A stretch of 64,000 bases of DNA from Calcarisporiella thermophila CBS 279.70 (Eukaryota; Calcarisporiellomycota). The stretch is from assembly GCF_041956535.1 (NCBI RefSeq), contig NW_027192196.1:576921-640920 (forward strand). Direction: 5' to 3'. The notes under the pieces were generated by a model that saw only the letters and a program-made list of their open reading frames with translations, was not told where the DNA came from and ran no database searches. A program made the position numbers and the translations under genes. Of the stretch, positions 1-12,558 are shown one piece after another; position 1 is the stretch's first letter; every line of letters begins with the position of its first letter.

Positions 1-10
1 CCTCCCCCAG

Positions 11-500
11 CATGCTGCAGTTCCATATCTGCATCGATGAGATTCTAGCTGCCTCCATCCTTGCCGACGGCCTGGTACTTGGTGAGTTTCGTGTGGCGAT
101 GGCAGAGTAGGTAGAATCTTCCGCCTTGCTAAACTCTGCTTGTCTTTTAGCGACCCCCACCGGCTCAACTGCATATTCACTCTCTGCGGGCGGTCCCGTC
201 GTCCACTCTGGGTTTTCCGTCATCGTTACCCCAATTGCCCCCCACTCTCTCACCTCTCGGCCCATGATTGTTCCCGGCAACAAACGCATCCGAGTGTATG
301 TCGCCGAGTCCAGCCGCGGGTCTGGCTGGGTGAGCTTTGACGGGCGGAACCGTACTTCGCTGCAGAAGGGCGACTGGCTCGAGATTCGGCCCAGCCATTA
401 TCCCGTGCTGACGGTGAGTCGGGACGGGCCGAGCCAGGACTGGATCAACAGCCTGAACTCGCAGTTCCATTGGAACAGCCGACGAGAGCAAAAGTTGTAG
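11..500 (+). CDS. NAD kinase, C-terminal part (5' truncated by window edge)
   Basis: Exons 11-81 and 151-500 (stop TAG at 498-500); the sequence before 11 (pyrimidines then CAG) looks like an acceptor, so more exons lie outside the window. The join gives ADGLVLA then TPTGSTAYSLSAGGP, the diagnostic NAD kinase motif that shapes the NAD site, followed by the TPIAPHSLTSRP segment and a C-terminal tail of the W-N-x-R type seen in eukaryotic NAD kinases. The enzyme phosphorylates NAD(H) to NADP(H) with ATP. Whether this is the cytosolic or mitochondrial (Pos5-like) form cannot be told without the N-terminus. The 69-bp intron has clean GTGAGT and TTTTAG ends. It converges with the phospholipase C gene. 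Confidence 0.93.
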
Positions 501-1015
501 ACTGATTTTATTAAAGTTTTTGTGCTTTTCTTTTTTTTTTTCCATTTTGATCCATTTCCCCCCCCCCCCCCACTTTTGATATCGATTTCGTCTTGCTTTG
601 CCATTGAAGGCGTTCGTTATTTATTTTATGTTATACTACACACACATATAAACAAGTCGATGTATTTTATTTCGCGCGGCCGAAGTAGGTTTCATTGGTC
701 GGCGAGAGGAGAAGGAAATAATGGGCAGCGCTTGAATATCGGGTAGTAGAAACAAATAGCAGACAAAAAACAGCACAAGAAGAGAGGAAGCGACATCACA
801 TGCAAAAGAGGGGAAAAACCGTGGTGGATTAAGGGAAAAGAGGGAAACGAAGGAAAAAACGAAGAGCAACATTAAATAAGTCGAGAGATAAAGAATATAA
901 AAAAAAGAGTCTGACTAGATAGTAAAAGAGAAAAACATTGATCCAACCAAAAACTGAGAAAAAAAAAAATAAAAGTGTCTATGATGGGGACGATACAAAG
1001 TCCGTTGTGAAGGGT
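501..1015. other. Intergenic, convergent 3' regions
   Basis: Shared 3' flank of the NAD kinase (+) and phospholipase C (-) genes. It holds T, C and A homopolymer runs (for example the T and C runs at about 531-572) and A-rich stretches; nothing coding is supported. Confidence 0.6.
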
Positions 1016-4000
1016 TTATTTCCTCTCATACTCCACTCGAATCTTCACAAACAGAGTGCTGAACAAGCATCGCTCCCCGTTGGCGTCGTAAAGCGGGAGG
1101 TGGCGATATCCCTCGGGAATCCCCACCAGCGGCATGCAACACCACGCCACCACGTCGTTCATCTTGAGGTCCCGGTCCATCACGTGGAACCGCAGCATCA
1201 AAAGCTCGGGGAGCTCGACGTCGTTCAGAGTGAACTGCACCACCTCATTCCAGGTCGGGTTGAATCCATTGTCCGTCACGGACTTGGACTGATACCGCAA
1301 CGCCACCCCATGTCCAAAGATCTCAATGGAACAAAAGGGGTCGATGACATCGGACGTGCTCACGTCCACAGGACGAGGCAGCTGCTGCGCCGATATCAGG
1401 TGAATCTCCACATGGCGCGGGCATGGTGCTTCCCATGGAGTTTCCTCCTCGGACGGCTCTGGCACCTCGCTTTTGGCTCTCAGAGCCTTGGGCTTGAGCA
1501 CGTACCCCGTTTTCCCGTTCTTCCGAAACATGGCTCGGTTGATTTGCATCCCGCGGTCGAACGTCTGGTAGTTCAACGCGACAAACTGGCATCCCACCGC
1601 CCACAGCGGCAGAGGATCGTAGTTCGACGAGTTGATGCGCAAACCTCCTGGGTATACCCGCGAGAGATATCGTCTGTTGTATTGCACGAAAGCCTCACGA
1701 TTCGACTTGGCCAGACGGAGTGCGGTGCGTTCCGAAAACGAGGAGATCTGGAACTCGTCCTTAACCACTACGAAGGAAGGAGAGAGAGAGAAAAAAAAGG
1801 GGGGAGGGGGGGGGGATCGGTGAGTTTGGCATGGTCTACAGATGGATAGGCGCTCGCAGGGAGCATGGGGGACTCGCGACCTACTTTGAAAGCCTTTGAA
1901 TTTCTTGGCCTTGCAGTACACGACCACGTTCGACAGGGCCTTGGAGATCTTTTGCTCGCCCTTCTCCTCCTTGCTGGACCGCCTCTTCTTCGCCGACTCA
2001 GATGAGGCATCGCTCCCCTCCTCCGACTCATACTCCGACTCTGTGGCATAATAATCGGTCTCGTTTGAATCATCCGACGACGTCTTCCCCTTGATCAGGA
2101 TCTTGTACATTAGATCCTTGGGGGAGGGGAGCCTCGAGCCACTCAGGTCCAGCACGGGCTCAGTGATGAGCGACCCGCCCAAAGTGTCTCGCAAGATAGT
2201 GGCCATCACGTTTTGTTGCTCCAGCGAGCAATGCACCTCAAGAGATAGAATGAGGGGGTATGGGGAGGCAACAAACGCATACTTCGAGATGGCCTCGATC
2301 ACGTCCCGGAACAGGATCTTGGAGGTCAGCGTGTGTCCATGATAGATGACAGGCGACCCGTCGGGGCCGTCCCAACAATCAAGTTCAACGCAACGGCAGC
2401 CGCTCTGCAGTGCGCGAACGTAGCCTTCCACCGAGGATTCGCCGGCAAGTTGATGGCCAAGAAGATAGCTGGCCAAGGCAAATAAGAAGAGTGTCGGAGG
2501 GTCAGCCCTCTTTTCTCCAGCCAATTTTCTGTTTGGAAAAAAATAAGCATGATGCCTTACGTATTGTGCGAGCTGGCGACATAGTAGTCGCTAAGGGGAT
2601 GGGTCATGTCTTGATGCAGGCTGTTGTATTCCGCCGAGTAGATGTGGTTGAATGGGGAAAGCAGGAAGCTGGTGAACCCCTCGAGAGACATGTGCTCTTC
2701 CTCTTTCTCAAGAAACTTTCTAAATATCGCCTCGATCTGTTCGTCGGATTCTTTGCTCTAGCATGAAGATAGAGAACGGTTAGATATATTGGGGCACCGC
2801 GGGCACAAAAACGATAAAAAAAAACTACCTTTTGAATGGTTTTCATAAACGCCCTAAACTCGGTCAGCGTTAAATACTGGGGATTCGAATTGGTGCAAGA
2901 CGCAAAGAGCGATGAGATATCTGGGCGCTCCTTGAGTAGCTTGACGAATCGTGTAAAATTTGCAAAATCCAAATAGCCCTGCTTGTTCATATCGGCTTGC
3001 TATTAAGAGTCAAGGTTATAAGCATAGGATATAGGATTAAAACCGCTGGTTTCGAAAAAAAGTGGGTGACAATATTACATCAAACCGAATCTTGAGTTCC
3101 TTCTTCGAAAAATTAATGTTCAAGGACCGGCAAAGGGATACCACCTCGTCAAAATTCACCCGCGAGTCGTTGTTTTTGTCCGCATCTTTCCAGTTCTGAC
3201 GTAGCCACTGATTATAGCGCCGTCGCTGCTGCTCCAGTCCGTCGAGGAGTTGATTCTGCTCCGAGATCAGGCGCTGGAGGGTTGAGGACCAGTCGTTGAA
3301 CACCGCCTTGGTCGGGGCAACAATATGAAGAATCTTGTAGCGGCCATCCACATGATAAATGAGCGTCATCCAGCGATCCTCCTGATCCGCGGGGATATTG
3401 CACTGCTCCCGGTAGATACGGGCATCCGCTCCGGTGCGAAGCTCCTTGATATTCTCGATGTTGATTTTCCCGCTTTTCTTCGAGTCCCAGATAATTCTGC
3501 ATTGCTCCGGGTCTAGGCGAAATAGCCGCGCCGCTGCCTTCTTTGTCGAGACCTTGAGCAGCAAAGAGCCCGTCAGCGACTTAGGCAGCCACCCGGCAAT
3601 GACATCGGAGATTGCGGGGTCGACCTTATACACAGAGCTGCTGTCAGAACTGGTGGCCATGGTGGTGGTTGAGTTGAACGAGCTGGAAAGCATGGATGCA
3701 GAGGATGGGGATGACGACTGAATGGAGCCCTCCACGACGGTCGCAATCTGGGCTCCTTTAGCGTCGGAAATCGATTGGGCGATATCCGGTTCAGAGCGTG
3801 TTGCCATAAATGCAGGCGGCTTATCCGATTTTACAGCGGGCTCAGAATGGGTGCGATAAAGGAGGTGATTATCTCTGGCACTCATGAAAATTCCAGCGGA
3901 TTGACGTTTAAGCTGCCGAATTTTAAGCAGAGTCCGGCTGGCTGGGCTCTCGGGTTGATTTAGTTTGCTAGGCGGTCCCTTGTGGGGTACTTCAAAATTA

Positions 4001-4347
4001 AACACAGAGTTCGAAGCGGGGGTTGGGCTGTCGACAAATACGTTCGGGTCAGCAGAATCCTCTTCTTTGTTCTGTGGGCACGCCGATTCAAGTTCGGAAC
4101 CGACCGATGGATGGGGTGTGGATGAAGTGTTCTCTAAGCCACTGCTAATACCAGAGGAGAATGAATCCCTTGGCTGTAAGCCGGAAACGGATGCAATTTC
4201 TTTGCTGCCATCTGAATTGGACGGGAGTGGGGTGGATAGCTTTCGCGGCAAGTTAGAGACGCTGGCCGTTTCCTGCGGCAGCTCCCTCTGGCTCTTCTTG
4301 TCCATTTTCTTGCGTTTCTTAAATCCTATGCATTTCAATAGCAACAT
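1016..4347 (-). CDS. plc1: Phosphoinositide-specific phospholipase C, delta type
   Basis: Five exons: 4347-3079, 2999-2829, 2757-2561, 2468-1885, 1767-1016, giving 990 aa. The product hydrolyses PIP2 to IP3 and diacylglycerol at membranes. A long Ser/Pro-rich, probably disordered N-terminus (1-235) precedes a PH domain (about 240-365), EF-hand region (about 370-500), the X box with SSHNTYLLG (spanning an intron) and YHGHTLTSK, which supply the two catalytic His, an acidic linker rich in Asp/Glu/Ser, the Y box ([10 protein letters not shown]) and a C2 domain to the end. Domain order is that of fungal PLC1 and animal PLC-delta. The 1768-1884 intron is 117 bp and contains no stop, so it reads through in frame; removing it restores the Y-domain start ([11 protein letters not shown]). 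The first ATG gives MLLLKCIGF; a later start is possible. Confidence 0.95.
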
Positions 4348-5190
4348 GGTACTTTTTTGCAGATAAACTTGGATAAATCAGGCAACACTGCCACTCCCGG
4401 CCCACACGTAATCAGCAAAGCCGCGGCAGTTTCAGGTATAGCATACGCCCTGGGCGAGATTGAGGTGGAGGTGCAGAGACAACAGCGCAATGAATTCCAA
4501 GAAAAAAGAAAAAGAAAAACGTATCATAAAGGAAGGAGAATGCTATGGAAGCAGTTGGGCTTGTTCGGTTGTACACATTGGCTGCCACAAAAGAAACAGC
4601 AGTGTTTTCAGTCGATTGGTTGCAATGCGAAATTGATTTTTCTACGATAACTGGGTGAATTGTACAAATATATGTATATGAAAAACGAAGCCTCACAGCC
4701 TCAGACTAGGAGGCACGCCATTCGGGCTCAAGAGAACGGCAGGTCTTGCTCATCGTTGGGCTATGTCAACCCAGCTTCGCGTTGGATGGGGGCTTCATCG
4801 AGGCCATTGCGACTTCGGCTGCGGCTGGTTGAGACTGCTTTCTTTTTTTAAAAAGTCATTGATAGTGTCAAAGCAATCTGCAATGCATGGAAGTTGTCCC
4901 ACAGAAAGGGGCCCAGCCCTGCTCAACCTACCAAAGGAGTCTGAAGGACTAATCAATGACGTGTTTAGGTAAGTGATAGGTTAAATAGTACGTCTATTTA
5001 TTTATTATTAGCCTATGTCGACGTGAAGATCTTGACTGGTTGCTAAGAAGGAATAAAAACAATCGGATCCGGGTATTCAACAGTACATGGTTGGGAAAGT
5101 GGGGATTTATCAGGGGTGTAGATACACTTTACACTTTAGACCATTTAGCATAAGATATCTGATTATGTCCCCGGGTAAAACGACGCGGAT
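4348..5190. other. Intergenic: plc1 upstream region
   Basis: 5' flank of plc1 and 3' flank of the metalloprotease gene, both on the minus strand. Short open frames here have no protein-like composition. No RNA gene or repeat recognised. Confidence 0.55.
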
Positions 5191-6670
5191 TTATGACGAC
5201 CTTTTGACCGAGATAAGACTATGTACAATGATTAGCAAGGAGAGAGCATAGCCCACCACCGCAGGGGACAGGTTGGAGGCACCCGATGTAGGGGTATTCG
5301 CATCTATTGGGAGTTTTACTTTGTATCCCATCGCGTCGAGCACGCCCAGCAGACCGGGACCAAGTGCGGTAGTGCTCCCGAATTTCTTCACCACCTGTGA
5401 CACCGGTATCGTCTCATCGTTGATGTATCGCATCAGGAAATCCCGTGTATTGGAAAAGGTCGAATAGTCGCAGTGGCTAATGGAGCTAGACGGGCGATAA
5501 GTGGCAAAGGATGTCTCGAGGATATAAAACCCGTTCGGGTTGGAGACGGCTCTACCAACACGCAGCCCGAGAGATTTGGGAGTGGTGGCCAGGGCCAGCA
5601 TCTGCCGCCCTGCCGCTCCATGTGCAGACGCATTCAGCGCAACATAGAGCTCGCTCAGCGAGGCATAGGTTCCCGCCTCGGTGCTGTTAGGGAACCCATT
5701 CAGGGCTCTCGCCAACTCCGATACTCTATTGCCTCGCGCGTCACCCGTCAGGATATACATGGCACGGTCGAACACCGTCTCGAGGAAAGCATCGATTTTG
5801 AGCTGCGCGCTGGTTGTGGACTTGTAGTATGGTAGCGGTGTGAGCAGGAGATTGGACTGGGCATAGTCGTTCCACCCGCTTGCAAAGCCGAGTCCGTGCA
5901 TTAGCTCGTGGAGGATCGTCAGGTGGAAGTCCTGTTGATCGGACCTCATTGTGCCGTCCCCCTAGTTAAACATCGCAATTATGTCAGTTTTATTGGCGGT
6001 TTGGCGACCTCCAGCGGGGGGAGAACACAGTCTATTTATGCTCACCTCGAACCAGTACTTCACATCCTCGTTGAATATCGCCTCGATATCATAGGGCGCA
6101 AAGTCCGGCCGAGGCGTCACCTGCATCTGCTTTAGAAGCGACTGGGGAAAGAGTCGAGTGACGCCGTCCCTGTCTTTCAGTGGAATCAACCTGGCCACCT
6201 TGGCGAAGCCTAAGCCGAAGCCGGCCGATTAGTTCCATTCACATGTGATGAGCGCATGAAAAAAGAAGGGAAGAGAGGATACCCAGTGGGACGGTTGCTC
6301 CATTGGCGCACTGCCCAATTCTCGCGCAAAACCCAAAGAATGACGCGTTGACGCGTACCGGTTCCACGAGTTCCAGGGCAGCGGTAATTTCCTGTCCAAC
6401 TTTGGTGAATGTGTCCCGAACCTTGGTGCACAGCTGTGTGGAGGCCGTGCAATTTAGGTCAACGATGAATGCATTACTCTCTGGAGATGGCGGTTGCGGC
6501 AGCTGCCGGCGGTGGAGCTGTTGCGAAGGAGAAGCGGAGGGATGACATGCGATGCGCGCAAACTTGGTGTTGTCGAAGAGGTCAGGTTCCAGGCAGTCGG
6601 TTACAGCGAAGGAGGGGAAGGCATAAACGAACGAAACTAGGCTCAAGAGAGCAATGGGGAGGGAGCGCAT
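5191..6670 (-). CDS. Secreted zincin-type metalloprotease-like protein, probably GPI-anchored
   Basis: Exons 6670-6283, 6209-6046, 5961-5191 give 440 aa. The start MRSLPIALLSLVSFVYAF is a typical signal peptide. The motif HELMHGLGF at about residues 202-210 is the HExxHxxG zinc site of metzincin-like proteases, with a catalytic Glu. The C-terminus has a Ser/Thr-rich segment followed by a hydrophobic tail and a very short basic end, as in GPI-anchored proteins. I expect an extracellular or cell-wall peptidase, but I do not recognise a named family and the substrate is unknown. A longer reading from an upstream TTG exists but would bury the signal peptide. Intron 1 begins GTATCCTC, which resembles a U12 donor, but its 3' part has a CTAAT branch motif of the ordinary type. 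Confidence 0.8.
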
Positions 6671-7280
6671 TCTTTCAGATTCCTTGCCACCTTCAAACAA
6701 TAAACATCATCCGAAGGAACAAAGATGCTGCCTACCCTCTATGCATAACGTCATTTAAACGGTAATCATGCTTGTTTTATTTTTATTTTTCCCTCTCTTG
6801 GCAGTTTACACAAATAATATGCTAATTTTACACAAATATACACCGATGCTGCCGCGCTAGCTTAAAATAAGATTGTAATTATATTTACTCGAAAGATCAA
6901 TCATAAATGAATATATATAGAAAGTAAGGAAATGCAGAAAAATCAATCATCTTAAGATCCTTATGTCCATAGGTTTTTAAAGAAAAAAAGAATAGAATTC
7001 AATGGTTTAACATATATAATTAGGTGTCAATAAGGAGAAAAGATGAGGGATAGTTAAAGGAGAAAGGAAAAAAAAGATAAAGTGAAAAGAAATATGTAAG
7101 TAAAAATATATATTTATATATGTGGTAAGCGCTAGGATTCAAAAAAAAAAAATGAAGAGAAATAGGAAGAGAGCGAAAAAAAAAAGAAAAGGGATGAAAT
7201 ATAAACAAAAAAAAGGGCAAAAGTAAAGAGAACAAAACTATTTAAAGACATGTCTATAAAAAAAGCGATTAACATTAGTC
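6671..7280. other. Intergenic, AT-rich
   Basis: Promoter side of the metalloprotease gene and 3' flank of the PUF gene. Strongly AT-rich from 6770 to 7280 with A runs; nothing coding seen. Confidence 0.55.
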
Positions 7281-10200
7281 TTAAATTATTCCATTTTCCT
7301 TGTAAACACTGTTGTTGTTGTTGAGTTCGGAGAGATGGCCAAGTGCAGCCGATGGGAAATAAGAGTTAGCCCCCATGCCTCCTCCCCCTCCACTACCTCC
7401 ACCCGAGTTTGAGTTGGAGATCGAGGTCGGGGCAGAGTCCGGCACCTCTAGCCCAATCTCCTCGGCCAACTTTCGATAGGCAGGGGCCTGCACAACCCCC
7501 ATCTTTTGCAGCACTTGCTCCACCGCAGAGCAGATCCATTTCTTCTCCTCTTCCTTCTCGCCGCACGATTGCTTCACTTGCACTATCACGCCAGCGCCCA
7601 GAAGAGGCTCCGAGAGCACCTCCTCCAACACGTTTGGATTCCCCAACAGCTCCTGCAGAACTTGCTCGCGAGGTTTCGGCTCCACGTGCTGATTCACCAG
7701 CTTGAGCACGGTGAGGGAGGCTAGCTTGTGGACGCAGAGTGGACCCATGTGCGGCACCAGCCGCGGAGCAAGCAGTCCGTATCGTCGTGGCAGGCCCGAT
7801 GTGTCCAAGAGCCAAGTCAGCAGGAGGGTGCCGTTGGGATTGGTGGCCAGAAGGGGCGCACACTGCGCAATGGCAACGGCGACTTGACGCTGCTGCCGTT
7901 TATTCGCGTGGGGTGATTCCAAACAAGCCCGCATAGCCCTGGCCCCGAATCGTCCCTGTGCGATTTCCCAGAGGCACTCCGCCATCGCATCAAACACAAA
8001 TTGATTGCGAGTCGAGCCATAGGGGAGCACACACTGCACAACGTAGTTGCCAAACTGGTCGAGAAGTAGCGCAGGGATGAAGGGGGCGAGGCGCGCACAG
8101 ATAAGCGCAATCTGATCGGGATGCTGGCACTCTCCCATGATCTTCTGCGCGGCCCAGGTTCCATTCTTGTGTACGCCAATGGAGGCCAAGTGGGGCGCAA
8201 TCATCTCAAGCATGCGCGAGCGCATTTCTTCCCCACACCGCTCAAACAGACGCTGGACAACCGTGTTCCCGATGTAGTCACTGCAAAGTTCCACGATTTC
8301 ATCGAGGCACTCTTGTGCCACCACTTCAGCCTCCTCGGTCCCAACGGACTCGAGGTGCTTACGGAGCTCGCGGAGGCGGCCTGCCTCAAGCCGGCGCTTG
8401 GATTCCAATGCGGGCGGAATGGTGCTGATGTACTCGACGCTGCCCTCGCCCGAACCCTCCGCCATCTCGTTCTTGGCCTCCCCCACCAACTCCGCCAGCA
8501 TCTCCGCCCGCTCCTTCCGTAGAACTTCTGGGCCCTGTCCCATCAGAGTGCGAACAAGCTCCGCATGATAGTCTTCCGCCTTGACCGTCCGCGACAAAAC
8601 CTTGCTTCCCCCATTGATGCCAATTCCGTTCACGCCGCCGCCGTTTCCATTGGCTCCCTCCTCCGCCTTCGGAGGCTCCTTGGCAAAGCCCAGTCGCAAC
8701 ACGGTGCCGCTCACCCCAAACAAATCCTGGCCCATCATCATTTTGCGTGCCACCACGGCTTCCTCCACCGTCGCAAAATTGACAAATCCGCAGTTCTTGT
8801 GGGTCAACACGCGGGCGGATTCGACCGTCCCAAACGCCGAGAACACTTCACGCAGCAGTTCGGGCGGAGTCGTGGCGGGAATGTTTCCAATCCACAGAGC
8901 CCGCGTCGGCTGGCTGCTCTCCCCGTTGACACTGCCGTTGACACTTGGGCCAATCCCGGTTGGAGAGGAGGATTCGGTCGCCTTTCCAAACCCAACCCGC
9001 ACAATGCAATGGCCAATGCGCGATCCCATCCGCAGCATAATCTCGTCCCGGGCGCGAAGCGCCTCTTCCACCGTGGAGAAGTTCACGAATCCACACTCCT
9101 TCTCCGGCAGAAGCTTGACGCCCTCCACGGTGCCAATCGAGGCAAACAATTGGTGGAGATCAGCGATGGATAGAGTGGGGTCCAAGTTACCGATCCATAG
9201 TGAGCGCGTGGGGATTTGAGACGGTGGACTGACGGGTGGAGGCGACAACGGCGCGAAGGTGAAGTCGGTCATGGAGTTCAGGTTGAGGGACGGGTTGGTG
9301 ACGGGGGGAGAGGGCGAGGTAAAGACATCTGAGGTGGTCGTAGCAGCAGAGGACATGTGGTGCTGGTGGGGCGTCTGAATACCCCCACTCACATCTACCA
9401 TGCCCACTCCACCGTTCACAAATAGATTCAGCAGCCCGCTTCCACTCAGATCTGACTCGTTCGATGATTCCTGATGAGAGTGTAAAGAAGTACGGTGGAA
9501 GCTCTGAGAAGCACTTGAATGGTGCTGAGGGGCATAAACTCCAGCCGTCATTAGGTCCCTTTCTGCAACTAGTCGGCTCGGGTGGGAAAGATAAGGGTCA
9601 GCGCCAGGCTGATCTAGCATCCCCACAGATATCGCCCTGGGGCGCAACATGTGCTGTTGGGACTGTTTCTGCTGCTGTTGCTGCTGCTGGAATTGATGCA
9701 CTCCGCCGGCGAAAAATCCACTGGCGTTGATATTATCGACCGGGCCATACCCATCAGGTGATGAAGTGTACATCCCCCCACCTGCGCCCATACCGCTTCC
9801 ACCACCACCGACTTGTATTCTGGCGACTGGAGTAGAAGTGGAAAACGAGCGCATTCGCTGAGCGTGCTGTTCCCCCATTCCCATTCCCATCCCAGCCCCG
9901 TCCGGGCCACCCGAAAACTGGAAATCAAGGGGCGGTTGTAGTCCCGGGCGATCCGCTCCGTGGTTCCGTGCCGTATGGTCATCGAGTCCCAATACCCCAA
10001 GCGTTCTGGCCACATCGTCGTTCATCATATCGTTTGGGGTTGCTGGAGATAGAACACCCGAGTTTCCATCCCCTATCCTTTCTACGGCAGCCCACGAGGC
10101 CGCTGTGAAAAGTGAAGTGCCGAAGGCTTTTGATAATGAAGACGGTGGAAGAGTTGCTGAACCCGAACGTAGCCGGTTGGCAATGGGCTGGAGTGGGGGT

Positions 10201-10522
10201 TTGCCGGCTAAACTACCTGAAGTGGGAGGGCCCATGTTAGAAGCGGGGGTTGGGGCGGAACGTAGGGTAGAATACATGCTGTTGGAGCGCGAGGGCATTG
10301 TGTCTGCGCGTGGGCGTCTTGCGAATCCCAAAAGAGAATCTTCACTCAGTTCCTCCAGCATCAATCCATTGTTTCCGTAGTTTGTGGCGTAAGAGGTGGG
10401 CATGGGGCGATTCATGTTATCGAGTGAGGATTTCCATAGGTTGGAGGCGGAATGACCTACCGAGGCGAATTAGTACAAAATAACGTGGAGAAATAGAGGT
10501 AGGGGAGCTCACCTGCATCCAT
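7281..10522 (-). CDS. RNA-binding protein with two RRMs and a Pumilio (PUF) repeat domain, JSN1/PUF2-like
   Basis: Coding exon 1 is only 10 bp (10522-10513, ATG GAT GCA G); after a 56-bp intron the rest is one exon, 10456-7281; 1061 aa. The splice gives MDAGHSASNLWKSSLDNM. The N-terminal 400 residues are low-complexity (Ser, Gly, a Gln run at about 9670-9690). Two RRMs start at RSLWIGNLDPTLS (about residue 415) and RALWIGNIPATT (about 520), each with RNP1-like CGFVNF. PUF repeats follow at about 650-970 (NTVVQRLFE, NGTWAAQKI, GNYVVQCVL). RRM plus PUF in this order is the architecture of yeast Jsn1/Puf2, cytoplasmic proteins binding 3' UTRs of membrane-protein mRNAs. The C-tail is again Gly/Asn/Ser-rich. 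A GTAAGT donor at about 10736 hints at a 5' UTR intron. Confidence 0.92.
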
Positions 10523-12558
10523 TATGCTCTAAAAAGTATATTACAGATCGAATGATAAAGCTAACGTAGCAAAAGACAAGGCAAGAGGGAAAAAAAATGA
10601 GTGAAAATGAATCGCAAACTTAATGTAGCTCAACTCAATGAAATAAGAAGCACAATACGCAACGCCCCAGAAATGAAATAATAATAGGACAAGCCGCATT
10701 TGAGAATTAAAAAAAAAGATATGGCTGGCAACTTACCTTAGAATAGAGATAAGATAATAATTTCAGAGAATATGATTATAGGGGAGGTAATGCTAAAAGA
10801 GAATACTCTCAGTGATAAGGAATGAATGAGGGAAGAGAAGAAAGGGGGGGAAAATAGAGGCGTGCACTAATATATATATATGTATATGAATTAGACCGGC
10901 CTTGTCTCCTGATCCCTTGAGAATACAAATAGCTACAAGAAGAAAGTTAAGGAATAATACAATAGAAATAGATTAGAAAAACAAATGGGAGTTGATAGAA
11001 TGATACTGTGGTGAATATTTTTTTTTCCAAGCGCAGAAACAAGAGAGAAGAGGGAAGAGACAAGGGAACCGACTCGAGACTTTTCGCCTTTTGGACTGTG
11101 TGACTACTTTGACTCGTTTGACGCAAAAAAAAAATTTTTTTTTATACCGCAATTTTTGCCAATATCCGCCTTCTTAATAACTCCCAGACCACCAACATTT
11201 CCAACCTATTGCTGGAACAATAGGGACAGTGACATCCACACTCCAAACGCAACTCTGTAGTACCAAAAGACTCGAAGAGCTGTCAATACTTCCGATTACC
11301 TAGACTCATCCTTCCTCATTTTCGTCTTCTCTTGGCTGTTTGCATTCCTGCTTCTCCCACTCCTTTCCATACATGATACGTGCAAGCAATATGCCTGTGG
11401 CGGCGCCGCTGCCAGACAGGGTAAAAATATCAAATTTGAAGTGGAGGAGGGGGTTTTCTCTACTCTAACATAGACATAGCATATTGCAGACTCTTATGAA
11501 TACTGAAACTGAACAAAATAGAGCAATTGTTTCATTTGTATCTTTTCTTGCGAAATAAGGATATGTAATAGTTGACACGTGAGAACCGTCATGCTTGTTT
11601 AGAGCCGCGAAGCTTGCTCAAAACTCTCGGTTGGGATAGAGGCGTAGTGAACGTGAGAGGGACAGAGATATGTCCTCATGGTTAGAGAGGCGGGTCCTAT
11701 CACAAGATGAAAAATGGTTGGCAATCCGAGAAGCCTCGAGTTCAGAGCAAGTGCGGTTGATTTGTCTTTCTTAGTTTTGCTCTCCATAAGGGAGCCATTG
11801 AGTAGGATTCTCATTTGTAATAGCAGCTATCCGAGCTAAAGCTAAGGGTATTGCTACAATCTTTCCGTGTGCGATGTTGGACAGGGGATTGGAAAGGAGG
11901 AGGGAGATATTGAGGGTCGAGCAAAACAGATGTTTTTAAAACCTGTTTGAAGTACTTATGCACGAGAGATGGTGGGGATACTTGAGATTTGTATTATCCG
12001 GGGGAGATATTCTATTTTAGGTTGGGTGATTCAGATTTATCGACCTTCGCCGCAAGTCTCTGCTGTTTCTCATTCCCTAAGTACCCGATGACGTGTCTCG
12101 ACTCTCTGAATTCCGCTGAGCTCAAAAGGTGAAACCGACACACTTGGCTCAATTAGTGAGCGACATAGATTTTGAGGAAAGATCATGTCTTGGGCTGTTT
12201 CCGATAGCCAGTGGAAAATTGTAGGGCCTGATCACGCTGTCGAATATCAAACTAACTCCTCTAACTTCGATGGATCGGAAAATATCCATCTTTGTAATAG
12301 CATCGGAGAGGTTCAATGAGAAAGCGTCTCGGTAACAGTATATTCCAGGACAATGGAGGGAAGCAGAGTATGCGAAGAAGAAAGGAGAATATAAAAGAAA
12401 CGCAGCATAACAATGGAGAAGGTAGAGGAAAAAAGAGACTGGAGAAAAGAAGAAAGAAACATTATAACTACAAGAAACCCAGAGAACATATACGTTATTT
12501 TGCACTACTTTTGAACTTTTTTTAACCACCCTCAACCCCAAAATCCAATCCTTTTTCA
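10523..12558. other. Long intergenic region upstream of the PUF gene
   Basis: About 2 kb between the PUF start and the 3' end of the kinase gene. It has AT-rich stretches and TA repeats near 10870. One minus-strand stretch, about 11306-11452, reads as a Gly/Ala-rich hydrophobic segment (SGSGAATGILLARIMYG) followed by a charged tail and stop; it could be the last exon of an unrecognised small membrane protein, but no matching upstream exon was found. Confidence 0.4.

Noticed and set aside
938-1849. 303-codon open frame on the plus strand
   Set aside because: Lies antisense to the phospholipase C Y/C2 exon; the minus-strand protein has clear domains and this one is low-complexity His/Arg-rich.
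6210-6282. Metalloprotease intron 1 as a second U12 intron
   Set aside because: The GTATCCTC donor is close to U12, but the 3' end has a CTAAT branch and no TTCCTTAAC-like element, so a standard U2 intron is more likely.
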